A stretch of DNA of 64,000 nucleotides, taken from Burhinus oedicnemus. Lineage: Eukaryota; Chordata; Aves; Charadriiformes; Burhinidae. The notes under the pieces are model-generated. The model was not told the origin of the DNA, ran no database searches, and was given only the letters and a program-made list of their open reading frames with translations. Below, piece by piece: positions 15,101-27,100 of this stretch (position 1 is its first letter; each line of letters opens with the position of its first letter). The stretch covers positions 1,145,085-1,209,084 of the forward strand of contig VFFE01007634.1 in the NCBI GenBank assembly GCA_008921705.1, in the 5' to 3' direction. Position numbers and translations under genes: made by a program.

Positions 15101-18100
15101 TCTCATGAGAGCAGAGTAGAGGGGCAGAATCACCTCCCTCAATGCTTCTTTTGATGCACTTGGTTTTCTGGGCTGCACATGGACATTGCCGCATCATGTT
15201 GAGCTTCTCGTCCACCAACACCCCCAAGTCCTCCTCCTCAGGGCTGCTCTCGATCCATTCTCCACCCACCCTGTATTCAGATATATATTCAGATACGTAT
15301 CTGAATTGCACAATGTCTTCATATGCTTTCCAGCTGTACAGTTTGGTGATAAGTAGAGTAGGAACCTTCTCACCCAGTTACCTGCAATAAAATTAGATCA
15401 GATGCTTAGTGTAATTTTTTTTATAATCTGAAGCTTACCTCTTTTATTTTTTTAGGAGATACGGCATGAACTCAGCCAAAATCACAAACTGGAGCATTCT
15501 CAGTTTAATTCAGGTGATCTCTTCAGTGAAGATATAATTATGAATGACCAAATCATCAATATTCTGTCCTTTGAAGAATCTGGGAACATGCTTCAGGCTT
15601 TAGAAGAGTAAGAATTCATTGCTATTACATCACATTTATTACATTTTCCATCAACTGAACCTTTGAATATGTTTTGAGTATTTCTGTAATTTTTTTTCAT
15701 AGTGTCTGTTTACACATATGACTGCGCTACCTTAGGTTTTTGAACTGTATTAAATAGTTGTCTGTGGGAACTGAAAATCATCATATTTCATATGACGATT
15801 CATATGTGACTTCACCTATAGAAGTCACAGCTCCATCTGGGCCTTAGGCATGCAAATTTTCCAATCTTCTCTGTGGTTCACTGAGTAAAGGGAAACTTTT
15901 CTCTGTACAAGAAAATGTTGAAGGGGTGTATTCTACTGTCGCTGAATACATTCTGCTTTCAAAAGGGTGGCTTTTGTCCTAGAAGAGAGAGCCCCTGGTG
16001 GGTGCCAGCACTGCTGTGTAGCAGCATATTTTGGAAACACCTGGATCAGAGTCTAAAAAGTGACAGTTTGCAGTGCTGCCAGAAAGTTGCCACATAGCTG
16101 CAATTGGAGGGACCACTGGGTAGAGCAGAGAAACTCTCCTGATGTTGCTGAAAGGCCAGTCAGGGCTGTTTGACAGAAACATGCCGCCGTTAAAGGTCAT
16201 CTGTTCTTCAGCTGAATTTGATAAAAAGGTCTGATGTGAGGACAGAGCAGATTTTGTTTGTTTAGTATTACCGTTAGCTCCTGGCAAGTCAGATTACAGG
16301 CAGTATTATGCGACTGTAAAATCTGCAGAAGCTGAAAGGGAAAAGTTACAGGACCATGGAAGTAATTTTCTTTCTTAAAGGGTAACTAACAGCATTATTA
16401 TTTCCTGCATTTCCTTGATAATTGGGGTACTTGTGTCTGTAAATTGCATATTGGTCCTTGCTTTTATAACTATATAGCAACTCAGACTTTGAGAAGACTT
16501 AGCCTGAAAAATCATTCTGTGAATATTAAGAACAGGATCAAATGTTTTTTTAACTCACTTTAGTATTAATTTATTTTGGGGACAGTGAATATCTAACTAG
16601 TTTGAAAAAAAAAATATGCTGGACTATTTGCAGATATGTAATCATTTAGAAAGGTAAATATTCCTGCCAACCTTATTTTTATAACTGGATTATTTCTAAA
16701 ACCATAAAACAGGATTCATTTCTTAGTTTGAGTATGTATCCAAGGGCTAAAGTTTTTTAATATTCTTATGCAGTTAGCATAAATGTCTTTCTTGCTTCCG
16801 CTTCTTTCCTCAGAGTTTCTATTTTCTCTACCTCTAAGGAGGTAGAGCATTGCAGTGAATAAAATAGATGCCTATTAACAAACAGTCAATAACCTTCTTC
16901 ACCTTCTGAGTTGTATTTTCCTTCTTCCAGGATGAGGATAGTACATGGACCACAAAGGCATCCAGAGTTACAGTGGTTCCTGCTACAAAAGATATTTGAA
17001 AGGGTGGTAGACATTACCATAAAGGGCTCAAATCAGCCTCCTCCTGCTGTCAATAAGTGCTTCCTAATCCCTATTTAGATTATCCAAATTATTCTCATTT
17101 CTTGTAGTTTTAAACTGGACCTGCTGACTCTTACTGTTAGGAGGTGACGCACAGACGCACTTACATATTTTTCTGTGTTCTTTCCCTCTTTTTATTGGCA
17201 CTCATTGAATACGTGTATTCAGTTAGTACATACCCGGTCCTCTCCTCTTGTACTGGTGGTGCAGTTTATCTGACTGAGTGAGGATCTCTGCAATGTGAAC
17301 TCCTACAGCAAGTTGCACTGAGTTCCCTTTTTTACTCAGGGGTGAAAAAGGGCACTTCTAAGGTATGATTATTCTCATCCTAAAGTAGACTTACAAAAAT
17401 GAGTCGTATGGGTGCTGCGCCCACTGACTCTAAAGCCTGTAGCCTGGGCTGATTAACTCAGCTGTAGGGGTCTGGAGGTGGGTGACACAAATCTCAGTCG
17501 TGCAGGTTGGTTGGTCAAAAAGTCTACAGTGTTACTTTAACGCCTATATTAGATACATACAATATTGTTTCTGCTTTTTCAGTAGCTATAATACACCCCT
17601 TGTTTTATTTGTTATTGTTAACACTTTGATATTTAGCTTAGGATGCTTCCTCATCTTGTAATGTTGGTTCCTTATTCATTCTGCAAGTTAGGGCAAAGCA
17701 GTCCTTTAATTTCTGATCTATGTTCCTTAAGAGTTTCACTTTAGACTTGTACTTCATAAACTGTTGGACATTATCCAGGTTTTTAGCTGATTCCAAAGAC
17801 AAAGATAAAATAATGTACCGTTGCCTTAGGAGCTTCTATGACAGCGATCTAGGCTAAAACCAGAATGGAGTAATCCTTTTTACTGAATTACTTGCTTTAA
17901 GGATAGTGATTTGCAAAATGTAATGGGAAAAAGAAAGATGGTGCATTTGTAATTTATTAATGGATAATTGCAGTCAATTTGAATGGAATTTGTGATTGAA
18001 TGAAACGTTGTAATTTTATTAATTGTGGTCACAATCGATTTTTCAACAATGTTGCATTTTGGTTTATTACATTTAGCATCACCCAATAGAATAGTCCAGT

Positions 18101-21100
18101 TTTCTGCAAGGAACTCAGGAATGAGGTTTGTAGTGTCTCATAGGAGTGGCAGTATACTGAGAATAAGAACCAGGCTTGTATTTTGAGCACAATTTTTTCA
18201 TGTCATGTATACTGATATAAATTTTAGCATCATAATCCTGGTTTTTATTATTTGGGGAGGCAAAAGTGTAAGGGCTTTTGTTAGAGAGCTTTTGATACTT
18301 TAGATCTTTTCAACCAACCAACATCATCTTGCTTATATGCTAGTTTGATAATTCCTTCTGCATGTATTTATGCAGCTATAAGCTTGCCAACATAATTGAT
18401 ATATATATTTTTTAAATTGCAATGTGATAGTAAACACGAATGGAATCATTCTGGTGCTTTGTTCTTTTGTCCAGACAGAAATGAGAAAATTACTCAGAAA
18501 AGTAAAAGCCACAGGATTTTTTGTCCTCTTTACGACGTAAAGCTATGTTGATAGTTAATGTCTTTTACAAAGTGACAGTGCCAAATTGTTTAGCAAATAC
18601 ATTAGGAGCATGTGTTCAATATTTATGGACAGGGACATCTTTGGAGATTGCAATGTCAGGAGGATTGGCTAGAGAACAAAACATACTTTTAATATTTCAT
18701 AAGGAAGCTTCTTAGTTACTCATTTTGTGAGTTTTGTCTTAATAAGTCATATCCTTGATGTACAATATGCAGCAAAATAGTTTGGCTTTTATTCTCAGTA
18801 GGTTCCTTACTGTGTATATTCCTGAATATTGGCCCATTGGCGATGAATGCTAATGAGAAGAAGCTATATGATTTGAATATTTGATGTCCGCAGTAGACGT
18901 GTTCCAAGATCATGTTCCAAAATGTTCTGGGTCTCTTCTCCTGTATGTCTAGAACAGAATATGGACACAAACCCAAACTGTTTGTGTCCAGTGTGATGAA
19001 GTCTGACCATGCTCATAGTCTCAGAAGGTAGAGGTATGTTAAAGGCAACTTAGTTTCTTTAGATTGCTTTCCACTACTACAATTTTTCTTTTTCATCTTC
19101 ATTTTGTACAGCTATGCTTCCTTGAATTTGGCAAAGCTGTAGCTGGACTTGAACCTGCTTGCTGATACACAATACATACTGCCAATTATTTTGGGAAATC
19201 ACTAAGTAATACGTATGCATTGTGGCTGATTTTTTTCTGGTGGTAGAGGGCATTGAGGCCAATGTACTAGAGAACAGGATCAAACTGTCTCCAGAAAGCC
19301 TTGACAGAAAAGTCAAAAACAATTTACTGCCATATTAGAAGTTCGCTTTTTCTTTCTAAATGTAAATTTCTTGCTGTACATCTCAATTTAATTTGCTAGG
19401 GAGTGAATGTGGGGTTTTTTTTAACCTGGAATTCAAATGGAAAGTAAGAATAAAAGATCATATTGTCACAGCAGCTAGACCTGAATATTCCTACATAGAA
19501 AATGGTGAGAAATAGTTACGTTGTTAGTACAAAAAAAAAAAAAAATTGGAGGTGCTAAATTTCTGTATTTCATAACTTTTAAAAAGTGTAATTGAAATTT
19601 CAGAATTTTTAAAGTGAGAGCATATTCATTGCTCTGTTTTTCTGTGATGTGTACAATGCAGTAATACAACAATAAATAATAATCACACTGGTATAACAAT
19701 AAGATACAGTGAATACACGTGGAGTGAACCCCAAACACTGCATTTGTAGTTCTGTGTTATCAATGCTGTTATAAACTTCACAAGTGAGTAAACTATACGT
19801 TTTTTTTCCATTGGAGAAACTCAAATGCTTAGTAGGTGATAGGAGCCCATAAGACAGGGTAACTGAAGAAAGCGAGTCATTTGAAATTAATGAATAAATA
19901 GCTTTTTTTAATCTAAAAAATGGCACTTTTCTTTGATGTTGGCTAACTGAAGAAATCGTGTTCAGAATTATACGGGTCATTTCAGAACAATTTATCTCAT
20001 CCAGAAAACAGTCTGCTTTTGAGAGCAGTGCTGTTAGCGATGCTTTATTCCATATAATTTTGAAAGAAGACGGGTATCTCCTACTGTTTCTGTCATCTGA
20101 ATACTCACCCCGTCTGAGTAGATCAGAAGAATCTGAGTAGATCACAGCAAAGTTGGAAACTCCTCAGGCATTGATGCATATAGCCACAATATTTATTTAT
20201 GCTTTTGTTAGTATCCAGGCTGACATTGGTGCTTTTAAAATCAATGGTAAAATGCACAATGACTTCACTGGAAGCAGGACTGGAGTCTTTATTGTGCTCT
20301 TTTTGCATAGTTTTTCAATGAAATACCGTTGTTTGAGCTCTGTTGCAATAGCTGTATTGTAGCTAGCTGTATTTTTTAAATTGATTTGCTGAAGGTCACT
20401 GGTTTATCAGTTTTCATACTTTCTGCAATCAAAGCAGAGGTTCTCAGTCTCTTAAATGCAGGATTTTTTCAGATGTTTTTTAAACAGCTGAATTTAAGAA
20501 TTGAATCTCTCTATATTGCTGTGGAGAGTTAAAGGAATTTGATAGTGAAGCTGCTGCCAAATTTAGTTCTTAGACTTTTGGCAGGTTTTCATTAATCATT
20601 TTTTTTCTGAAGAGCCACTGGTCTCTCAGCTCAATTTATCATCTTCTTCATTTTTTTGGGATTTTGTCAGTGTCTTGGCTTTTTCTGTAAAGCTAAACTT
20701 AACTTGTGACTCATCCATGTGAAAGCATCCTTAGATAATCATCACATACCTTCCTTAGCAATTTTATCCATTGACAAGGTGTCCTGTATTCTCTGTAGAC
20801 TCGTGTTTCAGCTATGCTGAGTTCACGATTAGCTGTGTAAGCATCACAGGACTGATGGATGAACTCCACCAGTTCAGAGCTGGCTGCAGGCCAGTACAGC
20901 TACTGGTGTACCACAGGACATCCTCAGACCTCCTCTAACACAGGCAGGCTGTACCCAGCCTGGCAGCTGGCAGAGACCAGGGAAAGGCAAAGCGCCCCAC
21001 TCCGGCACGGGAGAGCTGAAGACTTTGAGCAGTCAGTAGCTGTTGGTGGCCGTTCAGACCTCATGCCATTACCTCTGCTGCTTCTTCAGCCCAGTTTTGG

Positions 21101-24100
21101 TCTCCTGTGAAGATTTGCACCTCGTTGTGCTGCAGCCTGCAGAAAACCCTGCCCTGAAGTGTTTGCAGTCTCTGTTGTGACTGGACCCAGCAGGAGAGTG
21201 TGGGAAGCAGAGGAGGAGAAAAAGGAAGGAGAGGCTGAAGGGAGGAAGCTACAGCACTGCACATAGGCTCTGCCTTCACAGAGCAGTTAAAAACAAAACC
21301 AAAAAAACAACAAGCCAACAAAACCAGAACAAAAAAGAAAACAAAACACAGCCCAGCTTATTGATGTTGTATTACTAACCCCTCGATAAATAGATAATTT
21401 AGGAAACAAGCCACATCTGCAACTGAAGACGTTGGATGCCCGTTATACTTGAATTGGCTTTCTTCCCTTACTGTTACTAAAGCCAGCACTGGCACATACT
21501 GTTTCACGTCTCAGCTGTATGATTCTCCCTGTCTGACCCTCTCTCCATCTTCACTTCTCTGAAGTGTGACAAGGCAACATGGACCATAATGCTTCTTTTT
21601 TGTCCTCCTTTTCCCTTCCTCACGGCAGCTATCCCATTGGCACCATGCCTGTGGGTGCAGAAGACGTGCTGCTCTGGATCAGGTGGTAGTAGTGGGTGCC
21701 ACTGGGCTGAGGGTGGTTGTGTGTGTGTCTGTCCTTCCCTGGCTGCGTTCCTCTCTCCGGCAGGAGCTGGTGCAGCTGCTGTGCTGTGGTGCTCCAAGTC
21801 CTGGCTGCAGCGGGGCGTCTGCGACAGTGGAGACAAACTGTCCACAAATGGCCCTAAATTACATGCTTTTCAGCAGCATTGTGTATCACAAAGAGATGCT
21901 TTTGCAGAAACTGCTACCACAGGGCTCCAGTCTCCTCTGGGTGCAATTGTAATACGTATGCTACTAATTGGTTACCATTTGCAGATGAGAGATGAGTCTT
22001 ATCAAAATGACAAGTTTTTCTGTTTTGGTGAGAATATGTTACCAAAGGGGAGCTTGCTCAATGTTTCTCTCCGCTTTAGACTTCAGAAAGTTGTGTCACA
22101 GTAGTTTCTTATCTTTGTGAACTCTGAATTTGTTTTAAAAATGTGTCAGAAAGCCATTAGTTCATTTTAGAACTGTTAAATTCAGCAGCTATTAATTCTC
22201 CTGTTCAAAAATGCCCTCTGCAGGCCTCTAATTTGAATACTAAGACTTAAAGACACAATTATTTTGTAGTTAATGAGAGATTTCCTTCTTTGTGATGTGG
22301 TGTGTTGTATTGTTTTGTTTTAAATTAACTATAGTCGTTTCTTTCCTGACCCTAGCTGCTTTTCTGTATTCTTTTATTAGGTCTGTGGAGGACATCAGAT
22401 GCTCAGGCACTCTCTCTGCTTCTCTGTGTTTGGTGTCTGGGGTTCTCCCCTCCCAGATCTTCTCTGACAGATCTTTAAATCTTCTTCTTCTTCAAGTGAG
22501 TGAAAAATCTTTACACTTGCTGATTACAGTTTCATTTTCTATGTGTCTGTTCACCTTTCCTCCCCCCCAGTTTTGTACCACCTGCCTTCTGTACTGTCCT
22601 CCTCCCTTCTCTATATGCTTTGTCCAACAGAAGCTTTGATCTTTTTCGTCAATAGGTTGCCATCTGCTACCTGTACTTCATTGGCTTTCATGTTTCTTTT
22701 ATGCTGAATATGCCCAGGAAGAGATGCGAGACCTTTTAAACATGAATTGCCATAACACGCAGAATGCAGAGCATTTAAATCAACTTGTTAAATCTACCTC
22801 GGTTTGAGGAGGCACAGAGTGTCAGGTTAGGATTTTTTTTTTCCTAGGTGTCACAAAACATTGCATATTTAATCTGGATGATTGTAAGCATTGTTCTTCT
22901 GGTAGACTTGTATCTGAAAGCATTTGGTTTATTATACATAAAAGGTTCCTGTTTTGTACTGGCTGCTGGCATCTAAGACTCCCAAGACTGTATTGATGCA
23001 GCTTGTTAAGGTTGCCCTCAACCTCTCATTTGGAGTAAGGGCTTGAAGCAAGGTTACTGGTGCATGTGATGAGCTTGTCTCACTCCTGCTGGCTGCTGTG
23101 TGCAGGAGGCAGACCAGAACCAGAGCACATCAGGTGGAAGGTAGATTTCAAATTTTTACAGACACAACCTTTCTTCAGCTGCTACTGAAAAAAGGTAATG
23201 GTCTGGCTGCTGTCTTCCAGGATGTGACCTGGGAAAGCTTTAGCTTGTAATTACTTTTTCTTCATGCTGTTACCCTTGGATTGGTGGAACAGTTCACGTG
23301 CTGCTTCTGCTTCGTTGCATTCTTCACAGATGTGCTGTCAGGAAAATGGAGGGTGAGAGTTGCAGCTTAAATACACCTGACATCTTAACAGCCTCATCAC
23401 TCACTTGCTGACACATGAGCATGAGGTGAACTACACCTGTTGCTCCTCCTGCATTTGGCATCATGATCTTGAGGAGTGGAGTTAATTGGGTACTGTAGTT
23501 CTCTTTGTGGGTGAGAAGGAGCATGGGAATCTTGCTCAAAATGAAATCAGGTCTAGTCTGTAATGACTTGCAGTAAATAGGAAGAAATGCTGTGGGAAGA
23601 CTGAGGGAAAGATAACAATAGGAAATGTTGTGATGGTGTTTGGTTTTCACTTTCATTCTTGGGAAGAAGGCTGGAAAAGTAACAAGTAAGGAGGTGGGTG
23701 AGGAGTGGCTTAATCTTTCTTCAAAGCATGCTGGAAAAAGTCCTGCATTTGTGGTATGAAATAAATGTTGTGTTACGAGCTATGTGTCAGCGTGGTGGAG
23801 CTGTGAAGGGAGCCTTCCAGGGAGAGAGGTAAGGAATTCAGTCTTTCACACCTCAGTAGGAAAGGGTTAGTAGGTGCCGTGACCACCATCTATCAGTGCA
23901 CGCATGAAGAACAGAAAAATAATGACTAAGGAACTTGTTATTCCAGCAAACAAAGAGAGCTGGAAGTTGAAACTAATCAAATTCAAGCTGAGGATAAGGT
24001 GACCATGTTTAGGTCTTAAAGGAATTATCAAGTAGAACAATTAATTAAAGTGTTGTTTAGTTCTCTGTTAGGGGATGCTTGAAAACCAAGATGAGATGTT

Positions 24101-27100
24101 TCTCACAAGACAGATATGCTTCAGTTAAATCAGAGCTACTGGACTTGAAGCAGGAATTAAAACAGAAAAATAAATCTGGTGGCTTGGATTTTACAGGCTA
24201 ATAATGAATTGGTGAATCTATGAAGGGGAGCCTCCTACCACTGCCTGGCGGTCATTAGGGAAATGCTATAGCATAAAGCTGTTTTCTGGATTCTTCTTTT
24301 TATTTAAGTGCATTTGCACAAAACTGAAGCACTTATTTTTTTTAAGTTATTTTTTGTAAGTAAATGGCTTAGTACTAGCTGGCTATGTCAGCAAAAGTCC
24401 TAGGACTTCTGTAAACACAAAGACTTAAGAGAACACACACATCTGCCCTGCCCGTTTGAAGTGCTTGCTGTGTGGCTTCAGCATCCTGTTCCCTTGATCC
24501 TGTCATCACCTGTCCTCTCTGGCTGCCCCACTGTCCCAGAGTGAGGAGGACTCTCCCCAAGCAGAGGGAGCAGATCAGTACCCTGGGGGACTTGACCATG
24601 GATGTGGCTGAACGTCACCCAAGAAGGCTATGTACCTGCAGGTGCTGTCCTGCAATGTCCATCTGTACACAGCACAGAGAAGTGGGATTGTTGTGTCGTG
24701 TTGGGGACATTATAGAAAATATTAGCTCCTGCAGGATCTTCAGATTACTGTGAAGAGTGTTTCAGGCACACAATGTTTCAATCACAGGGATCTGGCCTCA
24801 TACAGCAGTGATTCCTGCTCCTGAATGGGAGAAAGAGGGGGGAAATGGAGGAGGTTTTGCAGCTGCAGCCAGCCAGCTCTGGAGCAGATAACCAAGACGA
24901 ATATGGGCATCGCCAGTGCATTTTGGGGGCTTTGAGAGACTGCAACAGAAAAATATCTCTGCCTCTTTGTGATCGATTATCATAGCTTAAGCTAATGTCT
25001 CTTAAATACTTCAAGTATTTGAGTCATGTTAAGAAAACAACTTAATTCCATCCCATTGGTTTCTAAGTGGGGAAGAATACATCTCTTGTGTTTAACAGAA
25101 GGACGGTGATAATAATGTATCACTGATTTACTTTTTAGTTAAACTTTCCTTATGTAAGGAAAGTTTGTTTGACAAAAAGGTGAAGTATTTATAGATTTGC
25201 ATGCTTCGATATATATTATTCTGAGCGTAGTATCATTCTGTTTTGCAAATCTTGCCAAGACCTTTGCTATGGATTTGAAATTTGTACTAAGATTTGACTA
25301 CGGAACAAATCAAACCAATAATTTAGCTTAACTGAAAAAAGAATGGATTTAAGCTCTTAAAAGTGTATTTTGTAGGTCACAAAGAAATTCTTGTATACTT
25401 CATCTACACAGAGGAGCGTACAGTGCTGTGTGTTCATGTAAATTGACATGCAAAGGCAAAAACCACCTAGTTCTCCAATCCTGAATTGAGTGCAGAATAT
25501 GCAAAGCTATAGAATTTACAGTAGTTATGTACTATATGAAATAAGAATAATTATAATTTCAATTTAATTAACTAAAAATAAATGAGAATGTATTCATATG
25601 CAATATGACATTTATTGCATTTTGTAAAAAATCTTGTATTTCCCTCTGGTTTTAATCTCTTTTCTAGAACTCTGTTAATGTTCATGAGAGAGATATCAGC
25701 TATTTGAATTTATTTTTATCAGCACATAATCAAAATACTCTCCCCTGTTCCCTGCAGAGGAGGGAATACACCAGCACAGAACATGAAGCAGTGATGTATT
25801 AGTGAAGATGGGTCAGCGAGTTTAGAACTATATTACAAAGTCAGTGAAATTTATAGTCTATTCAGGTACTTACTTCATCTGCTTCCCAACAGAGGGCTTT
25901 TTTTTTGTGGGAAGTTTTCATTTGCTTTTAAATTGAGGGAAGGGTTTGTGTTCTAAAGAAAAAGCTTTTCCTTTTTCTGTCTAAAATGGAAATGCAAGAA
26001 TGGATGTACTTTATTAAATTTGCTGTAGTAAAAGTTGGCTCACCTTGCTTTTTAATGAAGGATTACTGTCATGGTTAGTAAACTCATATGCTGTGATATT
26101 TGTGCGCTTCTCTGACTGCCATTCACTTACCCAATATTGAATGAATCCTTGTTTTCTGATAGAAATTTCCTGTAATCTGTGATTTCAAACAGTCCTGATT
26201 GCATTTCTGCAGCTTGGAGGTAGCCAGCCTGACACGAGCAGATGCTGATCTGGAGGCACATCGAATGCAGATATGTAAAGAAGTGATTGCTATGATGATG
26301 AAGAACATGGTCTTAAGTCACAGCCTCTTTCCTCATGTGGAGAAGAGGATGAGTTCAATTTTCAAAAAGCAGTTTCTTGCAATGGAGAAGGAGATTCAAG
26401 AGGAGTATGAAAGGAAGGTGGTGGCTTTAACAGCTGAATGTAATCTGGAAACTAGGAAGAAAATGGAGGCTCAGCACCAAAAAGCAAGAAATGCAAATGA
26501 AGAGGCTGAAGAATTAATGAAGAAAATGAATGAAAAGGTAAATCTGGTATAAAATCAAGATACTTTGCATGATGTGTGGTTTTATATTAATGGTTTCTCT
26601 TTTGGGTTAGAATGGCAGGTGTGTCCTCTTAGAAAAGTAAAGAGCCCTGGAGTCCTCAGCACAGGAAAGATATGGACCTGTTTGAGCAGGTCCAGAGGAG
26701 GGCCACAAAAATGATCTGAAGGATGGAACGTGTCTCTTGTGAGGACAGGCTGAGAGACTTGGGGTTGTTCAGCCTGGAGAAGAGAAGGCTCCAGGGAGAC
26801 CTTATTGCGGCCTTTCAGTACTGAAAGGGGGCTTATAAGAACGACGGGGACAAACTTTTTAGCAGGTGCTGTTGCGGCAGGACAAAGGCTAGTGGTTTTA
26901 AACTAAAAAAGTGTAGATTTAGACTAGATATAAGGAAGAATTTTTTTACAATGAAGGTGGTGAAACACTGGCACAAGGTTGCCCAGAGAGGTGGTAGATG
27001 CATCACCCCAGGAAACATTCAAGGACAGGTTGGACGGGGCTCTAAGCAACCTGATCTAGTTGAAGATGTCCCTGCTCATTCATTGCAGGGGGGTTGGACT

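Larger units (their letters stand above)
12272..15455 (+). other. EVC2 intron with two CR1 copies tail to tail
   Basis: More than half of this intron is CR1: a plus-strand copy (13172-14153) and a minus-strand copy (14578-15274) whose 3' ends face each other about 425 bp apart. Confidence 0.9.
15608..26212 (+). other. EVC2 intron, longest in the window
   Basis: 10.6 kb with no recognisable CR1. It holds the A-rich stretch near 21289, short coiled-coil-like reading frames at 23947-24200, and the inverted repeat at 25141-25166. Otherwise nothing is recognised. Confidence 0.85.

Noticed and set aside
14616..15311. 231-codon minus-strand open frame as a host gene
   Set aside because: It is a CR1 retrotransposon tail. 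Blocks such as [11 protein letters not shown] and [11 protein letters not shown] are standard CR1 sequence, and part of the frame is shifted CR1.
19609..20145. 178-codon minus-strand open frame
   Set aside because: AT-rich intron, no recognisable domain, no splice or promoter context. Its composition (many S, I, L, Y) fits chance.
21589..22104. 171-codon plus-strand open frame and its overlapping antisense frames
   Set aside because: Overlapping frames on both strands in a GC-richer patch. No family recognised and no exon borders that fit EVC2 phases.
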